From assembly GCF_014385165.1 (NCBI RefSeq), contig NZ_JACRTF010000001.1, positions 1,488,001-1,552,000 of the forward strand: 64,000 bases of DNA. The letters run 5' to 3'. Source of the DNA: Jilunia laotingensis. GTDB taxonomy: Bacteria > Bacteroidota > Bacteroidia > Bacteroidales > Bacteroidaceae. Shown piece by piece: positions 9,817 to 19,277 of this stretch. The notes beneath the pieces are model-generated. The model did no database searches, was not told the DNA's origin, and saw only the letters and a list, made by a program, of their open reading frames with translations. Both the position numbers and the translations under genes were made by a program. The number at the start of each line of letters is the position of its first letter. The stretch's first letter is position 1.

Positions 9817-11502
9817 ATGAAACTTTTTGAATTTAAACCGGTATTATTCACTACACTGAAAGGATACACAAAAGAAACATTCATGGCCGATCTTATGGCA
9901 GGTATCATCGTAGGTATCGTCGCACTGCCTCTCGCCATTGCATTTGGTATAGCCTCGGGAGTTTCACCGGAAAAAGGAATCATCACGGCTATCATCGCTG
10001 GTTTTATTATTTCGCTTTTGGGAGGAAGTAAGGTACAAATCGGAGGTCCTACCGGAGCATTTATCGTCATTATCTACGGCATCATACAGCAATATGGGGA
10101 AGCAGGATTGATCGTAGCTACCTTGATGGCAGGGGTGATACTGGTGCTTTTGGGAGTTTTCAAGCTGGGTGCAGTCATCAAATTTATCCCTTATCCCATT
10201 ATCGTGGGATTTACCAGTGGTATTGCAGTCACCATTTTCACCACTCAAATTGCTGATATCTTCGGATTAAACTTCGGAGGTGAAAAAGTACCCGGTGATT
10301 TTATTGGAAAATGGTTAATATATTTTCGTTACTTCGATACAGTCAACTGGTGGAATGTGATAGTGAGTATTGTAAGTGTTTTCATAATTGCCGTTACTCC
10401 CCGATTCTCAAAAAAAATACCGGGTTCGCTCATCGCCATCATCGTGGTGACTTTAGCAGTGTATCTGATGAAAATTTACGGAGGAATCGATTGTATCGAC
10501 ACCATTGGTGACCGTTTTACTATCAAATCCGAACTGCCCGATGCAACTGTTCCCTCTTTGAATTGGGAGGCCATTAAGAATCTTTTTCCCGTAGCCATTA
10601 CAATTGCTGTATTAGGAGCTATCGAATCATTACTCTCCGCTACAGTGGCCGATGGTGTGACAGGCGACCGTCATGACTCCAATATGGAGTTGATTGCACA
10701 AGGAGCTGCCAACATCATAACTCCTCTGTTTGGCGGAATCCCCGCTACAGGTGCCATTGCCCGTACCATGACAAATATCAATAACGGTGGAAAAACTCCG
10801 GTTGCAGGCATAATTCACGCAATCGTCCTTTTGCTCATACTGTTATTCTTTATGCCTTTGGCACAATACATTCCTATGGCGTGTCTAGCAGGTGTATTAG
10901 TAATTGTTTCCTATAACATGAGTGGATGGCGGACGTTTAAGGCTCTGCTGAACAATCCGAAACCGGACGTAGCCGTATTGCTCATCACTTTCTTCCTAAC
11001 CGTAGTTTTCGACCTGACAATCGCTATCGAAGTAGGGCTGGTTATTGCCTGCGTATTGTTTATGAAACGGGTAATGGAAACAACCAAGATATCGGTTATT
11101 ACTGATGAAATCGATCCGAATTCAGAGTCGGACATTGCGGTTCATCAAGAACATCTTGCCATTCCGAAAGGAGTAGAAGTATATGAAATCAACGGTCCTT
11201 ATTTCTTTGGTATTGCAACCCAGTTTGAGCAAGTCATGTCACAATTGGGCGATCGACCGGAAGTACGTATTATCCGTATGCGCAGAGTTCCATTCATCGA
11301 CTCGACTGGTATTCATAATTTAAGCAACCTTTGCCAGATGTCACAGAAGGAGAAAATTACTATCGTGCTATCGGGTGTGAATGAAAATGTACACAAAGCA
11401 CTGGAGAAAGCCGGTTTCTATGAATTACTTGGTAAAGAAAATATCTGCCCAAATATCAATATAGCAATAGAAAGGGCAAAAAAAATAATAGATAAAAAGT
11501 AA
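9817..11502 (+). CDS. SulP family inorganic anion transporter
   Basis: This 561-residue integral membrane protein has about 10-12 hydrophobic segments (residues 10-415), including the SulP-type stretch GGPTGAFIVIIYGII. A cytoplasmic STAS domain (about 445-555) contains the characteristic PFIDSTGIHNLSNL. SulP proteins move sulfate, bicarbonate or other anions, often with a cation. The substrate cannot be read from this sequence. A TAATTTTG -7-like box is at 9730-9737. The gene is followed by a strong terminator and appears to be transcribed alone. Confidence 0.95.
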   Translation: MKLFEFKPVLFTTLKGYTKETFMADLMAGIIVGIVALPLAIAFGIASGVSPEKGIITAIIAGFIISLLGGSKVQIGGPTGAFIVIIYGIIQQYGEAGLIVATLMAGVILVLLGVFKLGAVIKFIPYPIIVGFTSGIAVTIFTTQIADIFGLNFGGEKVPGDFIGKWLIYFRYFDTVNWWNVIVSIVSVFIIAVTPRFSKKIPGSLIAIIVVTLAVYLMKIYGGIDCIDTIGDRFTIKSELPDATVPSLNWEAIKNLFPVAITIAVLGAIESLLSATVADGVTGDRHDSNMELIAQGAANIITPLFGGIPATGAIARTMTNINNGGKTPVAGIIHAIVLLLILLFFMPLAQYIPMACLAGVLVIVSYNMSGWRTFKALLNNPKPDVAVLLITFFLTVVFDLTIAIEVGLVIACVLFMKRVMETTKISVITDEIDPNSESDIAVHQEHLAIPKGVEVYEINGPYFFGIATQFEQVMSQLGDRPEVRIIRMRRVPFIDSTGIHNLSNLCQMSQKEKITIVLSGVNENVHKALEKAGFYELLGKENICPNINIAIERAKKIIDKK

Positions 11503-11557
11503 TACAAAATGGCACATAGAAGAAGTATTTGAAACTTTTTCTATGTGCCATTTTGTA
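11503..11557. terminator. Strong hairpin terminator, 19-bp stem
   Basis: The arms TACAAAATGGCACATAGAA (11503-11521) and its complement (11539-11557) enclose a 17-base loop. It starts right after the SulP stop codon and can also serve the convergent radical SAM gene. Confidence 0.85.
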
Positions 11558-11587
11558 CCAATCTATTGGCAGAAAGTTATATTATAA

Positions 11588-12361
11588 TCAATAAGAAACA
11601 CTTACCGGAATTCCCGTTTCTTTTACCAAAGTTGCAATCCTATCTAACTCTTCATGAGAAGCTTTCTGTAAATCATGATCTGGTGTCTCACGATCAATTG
11701 TATAAATCATCACTTGCCGAGGAGTTATTGCTTTCACCGCTTCCAACCAAGGGAGAACATATTTATCCGAAGTATTATCTACTTCCTTATCTAGATAATT
11801 GCCTTTCATAAACATAGTTTGAATGATGCAGTTCCCCTTAAATTCTTTTAAAAGCTCGATTATTTCGGATACGGAATATTTCCCTGCCGGACGGTCTACC
11901 AAATGGATATAATTTTCATCGACCGTATCAAGTTTCAATATATTATTGTCTACCTTATTCAATGCTTCGAATACAGACGGGCGATGTATAAAAGTAGAAT
12001 TGCTCAACACACTCACTTTTGCTTCCGGAAAGTATTTATCACGAAGCAGTAATGTATCTTCAATAATTTCCGGAAAGTGAGGATGTGCCGTCGGTTCGCC
12101 ATTTCCCGCAAAAGTCAGAACATCGGGTGACGGACCATTCACTTTCATATCTTTTAGTCTTACTTCCAAAGCTTCACGTACTTCTTCACGTGTTGGTAAT
12201 GCTTTCGTAGGACGATGATCGGTATTAAAACCGCACTCACAATATATGCAATCGAACGAACATACTTTGCCATCAGAAGGCAAAAGATTTATTCCCAATG
12301 ATACTCCCAAACGGCGGGAATGGACTGGTCCGAAAATAGGAGATGGATAAATGACAGTCAT
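11588..12361 (-). CDS. Radical SAM protein
   Basis: This protein has about 257 residues when started at ATG 12361 (MTVIYPSPIFGPVHSRRLG). A longer reading to 12409 is open, but the extra N-terminus looks non-conserved. The radical SAM cluster motif CxxxCxxC appears as CSFDCIYC near residue 37, followed by the glycine-rich TFAGNGEPTAHPHFPEI. The start VHSRRLGVSLGINLLP is typical of a widespread uncharacterized branch of radical SAM proteins in Bacteroidetes and Firmicutes. These cleave S-adenosylmethionine to form a radical; the substrate of this branch is unknown to me. No operon partner is evident. Confidence 0.88.
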   Translation of the reverse strand: MTVIYPSPIFGPVHSRRLGVSLGINLLPSDGKVCSFDCIYCECGFNTDHRPTKALPTREEVREALEVRLKDMKVNGPSPDVLTFAGNGEPTAHPHFPEIIEDTLLLRDKYFPEAKVSVLSNSTFIHRPSVFEALNKVDNNILKLDTVDENYIHLVDRPAGKYSVSEIIELLKEFKGNCIIQTMFMKGNYLDKEVDNTSDKYVLPWLEAVKAITPRQVMIYTIDRETPDHDLQKASHEELDRIATLVKETGIPVSVSY

Positions 12362-12663
12362 TATAAACTCTTTCAATTTAATGAATATAAAAACTTGAAA
12401 GTATGACAAAAGTTAAAACCACAGTTTCAATTTTCCTCCAAAAAGGAATAAATGATAACTTTTGACACGTCTTCATTAACTTATTCAAAAGTACGAATAT
12501 ATTTTTAGATACCTATATCTATTTCAAGAAAAAAAGGTTCAGAGACAAGAATCAGATAGCGAATGTCGGTTATGAAACAATTAGTGAAAAACGCTTTCTA
12601 TCAATTCCATCATGCTGACAAATGAAAGGTTCCTGATAAATATTTTTCCTTAAAACATAAACT
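12362..12663. other. Intergenic region of about 300 bp
   Basis: AT-rich DNA upstream of the radical SAM gene and downstream of the helix-hairpin-helix gene. A TACTTTTG -7-like box lies on the minus strand (12493-12486) without a matching -33 box. I see no gene here. Confidence 0.5.
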
Positions 12664-14691
12664 CTAAAATTTTAATCGTAATTGCATCTGCAAGTCAGCT
12701 TTTCTATTTCCCTCTATCCTATCATTTCCGGAGCCAATTGCATTACGGTCATAATAAATTGTCTGTCCAAATTTACATATAATCATCCAATGGGAATTTA
12801 TATCATATCGTAAATTAGCCATCCATCGGATACCTTCACCTTGAAAAGAAGGAGTATAAAATGTATAAAGTAACCCCTTCTCTGCCACAAATACACGCGA
12901 ATCATAATCATCTGTATGGAAATAGTTCCCTTGAACTTCGGCTCTTAACGGAAAATACGGAAATTGTACGGAAACCATTTGGCTAAACTGATACCCTTGG
13001 CTGGGAGGTTTTCGGAAAGCATGAAAATGATTATAATCAACCGTTGTACGAAAAGCAAACATATCTCCTGGCAGAAAATTCAACCGATAACGTAATCGGT
13101 GTTGATAAATTGGCAAGATAACCGATCCGTTTGTACCGGAATTATCCCTTTCTTTCCGTTTATAACGATAACTCAGATACATGTTTGCAACTTTACAAGG
13201 AGAAAAAGTAGTTTTCAACAAGAGATCCATACCCTGTGAAGGTTTACTAATTCTGTATCGCCACCAAGGAAAAGAGAAGAAATCGACAGAAGCAAAAAAG
13301 ATCCAATGACGAAAAGGTGCTGCCTCCATCGCCAAATACCAACCGTTCTCATTCTGAACACTGCTTCCTTCACCAAACGAACGGGCAAACATCGCCCAGT
13401 AATCATAGGAGTAGTACCGGTGTATTAATAGCAATTGCATTCCCTGAACAGGTGAATATTGCAAACGATTCAAAGTAGCCAACCCCTTTTTCCCGATTGC
13501 TGTTTCACCTTGAAACATAAAACGATGCCAACGATACCCATAATCCAATCCCACATTGTAAAAACGATTTCCATGAAGATTATATTTGGCATATTCCCTC
13601 AACTCCGGTTCAAAAGGGTGGTTAAAAACATAATAAATACCTGTCAATCCAAGTTTTAACCGGTTATTAACATAGGAAATATTACCTCCGGTTAGTTGCA
13701 ATGAAAAGACATTTTTCTTATCAGCTTCCTTTTCATTTCGATGCAGCCCAGTTTTATAAATTGTGGTGATTTCATTCTCTTCCATCGTCCCGTCCATACA
13801 CCGATATGAATAAAATCCGGATAATAACACTCCTTTAATCAACTTTACGGTAGAAGCTATCCCTCGAAAATAGTTATACTCATCCGTGGAAGCATGTTTC
13901 CTAATACCTCCGTTCCTGAAAGAAGAAGAAACCAAAGAAGAACTTTTACCAACAAGAAAATCGGTACTCACCACCAAACCTTGTCCGAAACTTAAACGAT
14001 AATTCCCTAATGCAAGGGTTTTCAACCGACCGAAATCACGTATCAACAGGTAATAAGAATAATAATCATATCCCTGTTTATTGTGCAAAGCAGCAAATGG
14101 TTCACCGGAATCTTTTTCACCCGTAATGCCTGCATATACTTGTTCTCCATAGCGAAAACCATAGCGCAGAGAGTGATACATAGAAGGTCCGAGATATGAA
14201 TTTTCATATCCTTTCCGGGTATAAAAAGGTATGTCCAAACGTGTTAATATTTCCTGTTTTCCGTATTTGAACATATCTCTCAACCGGAATATCTCCTTCT
14301 TTTTAACAGATTGTACACAAACAAAAGGCAGTAGTAACCGGATTGTCTTATAATCCATCTCCTCCACCAACTGGAGTTCATAGACCGTTTGCATTTGTCC
14401 GTGAATATATACATAAGCCAATAAATTTTCAACTTGAAGATCGGTAAGGAAAGGTAACTGTTCCAACTGTTCTTTTGTTGCAGAATTCAGGTTGATAGGT
14501 TGACTGATTCGTTCGGAAAGTTCTTCTATCTCATTTTCCCAGTTTATCTCTTTCTCATTTTCGTTATTAACAGCTATATCCTCTATTACTCCCTCTAAAA
14601 AATCTGTAGAAGGGGTTTGTGCGTTATTAACAGGGATTATCAACAGAAGGTTAATAACAGAAATAAGACGTAAAATCGACGTGTTCTTCAT
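12664..14691 (-). CDS. Helix-hairpin-helix protein, probable outer-membrane beta-barrel
   Basis: This 675-residue protein has a signal peptide ending near VNNAQ. A ComEA-like helix-hairpin-helix segment (about residues 55-115) contains INLNSATKEQLEQLPFL. The remaining 550 residues alternate aromatic and polar residues, have many Tyr/Arg/Gly-rich strands and end in LQMQLRLKF, consistent with an outer-membrane barrel with a terminal phenylalanine. Such HHH-plus-barrel proteins are widespread in Bacteroidales. Their function is not established, although ComEA-type HHH domains bind DNA. The gene is divergent from the DUF4294 gene, with 96 bp between the starts. Confidence 0.75.
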   Translation of the reverse strand: MKNTSILRLISVINLLLIIPVNNAQTPSTDFLEGVIEDIAVNNENEKEINWENEIEELSERISQPINLNSATKEQLEQLPFLTDLQVENLLAYVYIHGQMQTVYELQLVEEMDYKTIRLLLPFVCVQSVKKKEIFRLRDMFKYGKQEILTRLDIPFYTRKGYENSYLGPSMYHSLRYGFRYGEQVYAGITGEKDSGEPFAALHNKQGYDYYSYYLLIRDFGRLKTLALGNYRLSFGQGLVVSTDFLVGKSSSLVSSSFRNGGIRKHASTDEYNYFRGIASTVKLIKGVLLSGFYSYRCMDGTMEENEITTIYKTGLHRNEKEADKKNVFSLQLTGGNISYVNNRLKLGLTGIYYVFNHPFEPELREYAKYNLHGNRFYNVGLDYGYRWHRFMFQGETAIGKKGLATLNRLQYSPVQGMQLLLIHRYYSYDYWAMFARSFGEGSSVQNENGWYLAMEAAPFRHWIFFASVDFFSFPWWRYRISKPSQGMDLLLKTTFSPCKVANMYLSYRYKRKERDNSGTNGSVILPIYQHRLRYRLNFLPGDMFAFRTTVDYNHFHAFRKPPSQGYQFSQMVSVQFPYFPLRAEVQGNYFHTDDYDSRVFVAEKGLLYTFYTPSFQGEGIRWMANLRYDINSHWMIICKFGQTIYYDRNAIGSGNDRIEGNRKADLQMQLRLKF

Positions 14692-14774
14692 TTAATTTTA
14701 CTTTGGACAACTCACGAAGATACTTTAAATAGGTTAACACTGCAAGGAATTAAATAAATAATAAAATATTCTCG

Positions 14775-14782
14775 TAATTTTG
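14775..14782 (+). promoter_or_regulatory. -7 box almost touching the DUF4294 start codon
   Basis: TAATTTTG (14775-14782) ends five bases before ATG 14788. A transcript starting at the usual distance would begin at or next to the start codon, suggesting a leaderless mRNA. I find no clear TTTG at the -33 position. Confidence 0.4.
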
Positions 14783-14787
14783 CATCC

Positions 14788-15393
14788 ATGAATACGAGAC
14801 TTAACATAGTAATTACTACCTTGTTTGCTCTGTTTTTCATTGTTCATTACGGATATGCACAAGAGAAACGGAACATTGGTGGATATTTTGTACCGGTCTG
14901 TATTTATGAAGGAGATACCATTCCTTACGTAAATTTACCCATGGTTTATATCTTCAAGCCTCTTAAGTTCAAAAACGACAAAGAACGGATGGAGTATTAT
15001 AAACTGGTAAGGAACGTCAAAAAGGTGTATCCCATCGCACGGGAAATAAACCGAACCATCCTTGAAACTTATGAATATCTGCAAACTCTACCCAATGAAA
15101 AAGCACGCCAGAAACATATCAAGAAGGTAGAAAAGGGACTGAAAGAACAGTATACTCCCCAAATGAAAAAACTCACTTTTGCACAGGGAAAGCTGTTGAT
15201 AAAACTGGTAGACCGGCAAAGTCACCAAACTTCTTTTGAGCTGGTAAGAGCTTTTATGGGACCGTTCAAGGCTGGTTTCTATCAGACATTTGCAGCACTC
15301 TTCGGTGCCAGCCTAAAAAAAGAATATGATCCGCTGGGAGATGACAAACTCACCGAAAGAGTGGTGTTACTGGTGGAGAACGGGCAGATTTAG
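14788..15393 (+). CDS. DUF4294 family secreted protein
   Basis: This 201-residue protein starts with a hydrophobic signal peptide (about residues 1-24, ending HYGYAQ). It then has the charged, helix-rich region typical of DUF4294, including the conserved-looking KFKNDKERMEYYKLVRNVKK and FMGPFKAGFYQTFAALFG. The family is common in Bacteroidales and has no known function to my knowledge. It appears monocistronic. The predicted promoter sits almost on the start codon. Confidence 0.8.
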   Translation: MNTRLNIVITTLFALFFIVHYGYAQEKRNIGGYFVPVCIYEGDTIPYVNLPMVYIFKPLKFKNDKERMEYYKLVRNVKKVYPIAREINRTILETYEYLQTLPNEKARQKHIKKVEKGLKEQYTPQMKKLTFAQGKLLIKLVDRQSHQTSFELVRAFMGPFKAGFYQTFAALFGASLKKEYDPLGDDKLTERVVLLVENGQI

Positions 15394-15466
15394 TTAACTC
15401 AAAATGAACAATTAGAGGGGAATGTGCAATTCACTCTCAATTGATGTACATTATTCATCTTGATTC

Positions 15467-16009
15467 TTAACTCTCCTTTTTCCCTTTTAATTGATTAAAC
15501 AGTTCCCATATAACAATTCCGGCTGTAACGGAAACATTTAATGAGTGTTTCGTACCATACTGTGGTATTTCAATGCAACCATCCGAATGATCGATCACTT
15601 CCTGTTGCACACCTTTCACTTCGTTTCCCATGACAATGGCATATTTCTTAGTCCGATCCAATTCCACCTCATTCAACATAACACTCCCTTGCGCCTGCTC
15701 TACGGAATAAACTATATAACCTTCTCTCTGAAGGTTATCAACAGCTTCAACAGCGTTATTAACATACTTCCAATCTACTGTAAATTCCGCACCCAAGGCA
15801 GTTTTATGCATTTCCGGATGCGGAGGAGTGGCAGTAATACCGCAAAGATAAATGCATTCGATACGAAAAGCATCCGATGTACGGAACACAGAACCAATAT
15901 TATGCAAACTCCGAATATCATCCAACACGATTACCAAAGGCAACTTCTCCGCTTCCTTGAATTCCTCCGCACTGATACGGTTTAATTCCGTTATTTTCAA
16001 TTTCCGCAT
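15467..16009 (-). CDS. TrmH/SpoU family RNA methyltransferase
   Basis: With ATG 16009 as start (MRKLKITELNRIS) the protein has 180 residues. Upstream in-frame codons to 16042 are open but unlikely to be used. The three SPOUT motifs are visible: SLHNIGSVFRTSDAF (motif 1), YAIVMGNEVKGV (motif 2) and IEIPQYGTKHSLNVSVTAG (motif 3). They form the trefoil-knot S-adenosylmethionine site. Such enzymes 2'-O-methylate ribose in tRNA or rRNA; the exact target cannot be assigned. There is no N-terminal substrate-binding extension, as in the shorter TrmH-like proteins. Confidence 0.93.
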   Translation of the reverse strand: MRKLKITELNRISAEEFKEAEKLPLVIVLDDIRSLHNIGSVFRTSDAFRIECIYLCGITATPPHPEMHKTALGAEFTVDWKYVNNAVEAVDNLQREGYIVYSVEQAQGSVMLNEVELDRTKKYAIVMGNEVKGVQQEVIDHSDGCIEIPQYGTKHSLNVSVTAGIVIWELFNQLKGKKES

Positions 16010-16474
16010 GTTCATAATTCTATTATTTCTTATCTTTTGCAAAGGTAATTCTTTTCTGTTAACATGCCTGTTTATAACGGTGGAAAACCTGTCAATACTC
16101 CCGGCAAAGATTTTGAAAAATATATCTTGCTTTATTCATAAGAAGATATAAGGAATGTGTGAAACGAACAATGCAAAAAAGTTAATATAAACTTTCAATG
16201 TATCCTTCAACATATTTTTCAGTACTTATACCCCTATTTATATCCATAAAGTTTTTAACTTTGCACTTTATCAACAGGATGTTAATAGGAAACAAAAAAT
16301 AGCTTATTATCAGATGATAAACATAATTTTATCCGTTCATAAAAGAATGATAACAGTGAATCGAAGACTAATAACTTATCCAGCAAGGAATACTTCACTT
16401 TTTTGCCAACACTATTAACAGGCTATTATCACTAACAAAGAGATTTTTAAAAGAAAAGAGAAAATAAGAATATT
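16010..16474. other. Intergenic region upstream of nadA with one -7-like box
   Basis: This gap of about 465 bp separates divergent genes. A TAACTTTG box at 16256-16263 could start a long nadA leader of about 205 nt, but the -33 position is not TTTG. The leader contains several short AT-rich variants of TTAACAGG/TTATCAACAGG. I cannot show that they are operators, and I see no gene. Confidence 0.45.
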
Positions 16475-17413
16475 ATGAATGAACTTATAAAAGCTATAAA
16501 CGAGCTGAAGAAAGAAAAGAATGCTGCAATTTTGGGGCACTACTACCAGAAGGGTGAAATACAAGATATCGCTGACTTTGTTGGCGACAGTCTGGCACTG
16601 GCACAATGGGCTGCCAAAACGGAAGCGGACATCATTGTGATGTGTGGTGTTCACTTTATGGGTGAAACGGCAAAGATACTTTGTCCTGAGAAGAAAGTGC
16701 TGGTACCCGATATGAATGCCGGTTGTTCGTTGGCGGACAGTTGCCCGGCAGATAAGTTTGCACAATTTGTCAAAGAGCATCCGGGATATACAGTGATATC
16801 TTATGTGAATACGACAGCTGCTGTAAAGGCAGTGACCGATGTAGTCGTTACTTCTACCAATGCGAAACAAATTGTAGAAAGCTTCCCAAAAGATGAGAAA
16901 ATAATTTTTGGTCCAGATCGTAATTTGGGTAATTATATCAATTCAATTACGAACCGCCAGATGTTGTTATGGGATGGTGCTTGTCACGTACACGAACAGT
17001 TTTCAGTTGAAAAGATCCTCGAACTGAAAACCAAATATCCCGATGCCATCATACTTGCACACCCTGAATGTAAAAGTACGGTGTTGAAGTTGGCCGATGT
17101 TGTCGGTTCCACCGCTGCCTTATTGAAATATGCAGTGAACAGCAGTGAACAACGATTCATTGTTGCTACCGAATCGGGCATCCTTCATGAGATGCAGAAG
17201 AAATGCCCTGAAAAGACATTTATTCCGGCCCCTCCTAACGATAGTACCTGTGCCTGTAATGAATGTAGCTTCATGAGACTAAACACGCTGGAAAAGCTCT
17301 ATGAATGCCTGAAAAATGAATCCCCGGAAATTCTGGTTGATAAGGAAGTTGCAGATAAAGCAGTCCGACCGATTAGGCGGATGCTGGAGATATCAGAGAA
17401 GTTAGGTTTATAA
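16475..17413 (+). CDS. nadA: Quinolinate synthase
   Basis: This 312-residue cytoplasmic enzyme condenses iminoaspartate with dihydroxyacetone phosphate to quinolinate in de novo NAD synthesis, using a [4Fe-4S] cluster. The start AAILGHYYQKGEIQDIADFV, the cluster cysteine in IIVMCGVHFMGETAKIL, the central HPECKS region and the C-terminal CACNECSFMRLNTL are all typical. Length and motifs match family norms. The partner L-aspartate oxidase gene nadB is not adjacent. The leader may be long (about 200 nt). Confidence 0.97.
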   Translation: MNELIKAINELKKEKNAAILGHYYQKGEIQDIADFVGDSLALAQWAAKTEADIIVMCGVHFMGETAKILCPEKKVLVPDMNAGCSLADSCPADKFAQFVKEHPGYTVISYVNTTAAVKAVTDVVVTSTNAKQIVESFPKDEKIIFGPDRNLGNYINSITNRQMLLWDGACHVHEQFSVEKILELKTKYPDAIILAHPECKSTVLKLADVVGSTAALLKYAVNSSEQRFIVATESGILHEMQKKCPEKTFIPAPPNDSTCACNECSFMRLNTLEKLYECLKNESPEILVDKEVADKAVRPIRRMLEISEKLGL

Positions 17414-17433
17414 CTCTGTAATTACTGAATACT

Positions 17434-18100
17434 ATGAAATACACATTTAATTTGAGAAATCATTTTTTGATGATGATATGTTTGTTGAATTCGCGATTTG
17501 CCGGTTAATATTAAAGATCCGGATGAAGAAGTTCTTGTCGCTAAGCAGTTTGATTATATTCGTAATTATCTGAATCAAGTAGAAAGAACTTTATATGCTG
17601 ATAATTTTTCATTGGACGGTCACTCATATACAGATTATATAGATGTGAACAGTTTTATTGACTGGTGGTTTGTTCATGAATTGACTTTAAATGGTGAACC
17701 GCGTTGGCCTAAGAGTAGCTATATGTATAAGGGAAGGAATGGGAAATTATTTGCCGGACCGGTATGGGATTTTGACTGGGGAACGTTTATTCCTGATTGT
17801 TTTTCCTATTGTATTAATGGAGCTATTTGGTATAATCGCCTTTTTGATGATCCAACGTTTGTAAACACAGTAAAAAAAAAGTGGACAGAAACCAAAACTC
17901 TTTTTGAAAATGTGGTTCAGGAAATAGATAATACTGAAGTTAAAATTAGAAATTCTGATAATATAAATATTCAAATGTGGCCTATCGATCAAAATACTAA
18001 TGGAGATGAATCTATGGAATTTACTGAGGCAGTCGATCGATTACGGCAATCTTATTTAGATCGAATTTCTTGGCTTAATAGTGCAATAAACAATTTGTAA
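17434..18100 (+). pseudogene. CotH-like protein gene broken by an internal deletion
   Basis: ATG 17434 opens a signal-peptide-like sequence (MKYTFNLRNHFLMMICLLN) that stops at 17508. The CotH-like C-terminus continues in another frame from about 17492 to 18100, without a normal start; only a TTG at 17498 is available. The retained part includes SFIDWWFVHELTLNGEP and GPVWDFDWGTF, typical of the C-terminal half of CotH kinase-like surface proteins in Bacteroides. Roughly the N-terminal half of the kinase-like fold is missing. The simplest reading is a deletion with its junction near 17486-17495 that joined the signal peptide to the C-terminus out of frame. The fragment is probably not functional. 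Confidence 0.75.
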
Positions 18101-18125
18101 TCTATTAATTTGTTATAAAGGAAAA

Positions 18126-18154
18126 GAAGGTGTGTCAAAGAACGACACACCTTC
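18126..18154. terminator. Hairpin terminator after the CotH remnant
   Basis: GAAGGTGTGTC (18126-18136) and GACACACCTTC (18144-18154) form an 11-bp stem with a 7-base loop between convergent genes. Confidence 0.8.
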
Positions 18155-18203
18155 ATTATATAATAGTATCAATAAGTTCATTTGCTATGCAATATAGTTA
18201 TGA

Positions 18204-19277
18204 TTACAATAAGCAATCGGAATTTCTTGGAACTCTTTTATAAAATAATTTTTTAGTAATGATTGGCTTTTCTAACCATATCCAAGACAACCAAGAGACG
18301 ACAATAGTTGATATAAGTGCGAGACAAAATGATATATAGATGTTTTGTTCAGCTATTTTGTAATAAATGATAATTTGAATAATAGGGTAATGATACAAAT
18401 ACATACCATAGGAAATATTATCGTATCTTCTTAAGAAATTCATGTATTTGAAATTGTAAGCTATTCCGATAAGAATAGCGGCAAAAGCTAAAGGTGATAA
18501 GCATGAAAGTATAAAATTGGTATCTCGAAATAAAAAGATAACAATAGCTGCTGGAAAAATAAATTTTAGATATTTAATGAAATAGTCAAAATACAGTAGC
18601 ACAAATGTGCCCGAATAAAAATATATAAGTTGGCTTCCAAATTGTTTTCTAATTAAAAGATACATTTGATTATCAGTTTGTTTGTATAAACTCATGAAGA
18701 AATAATCATAGGCAATAGCTAAACTGAAAATAGCCAATATAATTATTAATTTATTGTATTTCTTGAATAGATAATAGATAAATGGAACACTGACATAAAA
18801 CATTATTTCTACTTTCATTGTCCATAATGAACCATTAACAGCAGTAATTGGATTAGATTCGAATACTCCAGGTAAATTGGGTTGAATGAAATTAAGAAAA
18901 CCTAGATTTGCTATTAGATATTTATAGGTTTCAGTGTAAGTAAGATAATCCTTTAGATTTAATTTTGTAATGAATATTCCTATTATAAAACTTAGTATAA
19001 CTACCGAAAAATAAGGTGGAAGTATTCTTCTGACTCTTTTGTCTATGTAATATTTGATACTTTGTTTTTCAATATGGCTATAAAAAATTAAAAAACCACT
19101 TATAATAAAAAATGCTCTGACTCCTGTTTCTCCGTTTATAAACCAGAAATATTCTATATTATTTAGAACACAGAAATGTCCTATAAATACTGATATTGTA
19201 AAGAAATATCTTATAAAGTCAAAACAGTTATTTTCTTTTAGTAATTCTCTTGAATGTTCACTTAATAAGCTATTCAT
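18204..19277 (-). CDS. Acyltransferase family 3 membrane protein
   Basis: With ATG 19277 (MNSLLSEHSRELLKENN) the protein has 357 residues and about ten hydrophobic segments. The N-terminal CFDFIRYFFTISVFIGHFCV has the conserved acyltransferase-3 histidine. Members transfer acyl groups, often O-acetyl, to surface polysaccharides or lipids. The substrate is unknown. The start codon overlaps the stop of the upstream PorZ-like gene (ATGA at 19277-19274), implying translational coupling. The longer open frame to 19388 would overlap the PorZ-like gene by 115 bases and is unlikely. Confidence 0.88.
   Translation of the reverse strand: MNSLLSEHSRELLKENNCFDFIRYFFTISVFIGHFCVLNNIEYFWFINGETGVRAFFIISGFLIFYSHIEKQSIKYYIDKRVRRILPPYFSVVILSFIIGIFITKLNLKDYLTYTETYKYLIANLGFLNFIQPNLPGVFESNPITAVNGSLWTMKVEIMFYVSVPFIYYLFKKYNKLIIILAIFSLAIAYDYFFMSLYKQTDNQMYLLIRKQFGSQLIYFYSGTFVLLYFDYFIKYLKFIFPAAIVIFLFRDTNFILSCLSPLAFAAILIGIAYNFKYMNFLRRYDNISYGMYLYHYPIIQIIIYYKIAEQNIYISFCLALISTIVVSWLSWIWLEKPIITKKLFYKRVPRNSDCLL

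Noticed and set aside
16256..16440. Repeated TTAACAGG/TTATCAACAGG words upstream of nadA as a NAD-regulator operator
   Set aside because: The words are short, degenerate and in AT-rich DNA; no symmetric operator could be defined.
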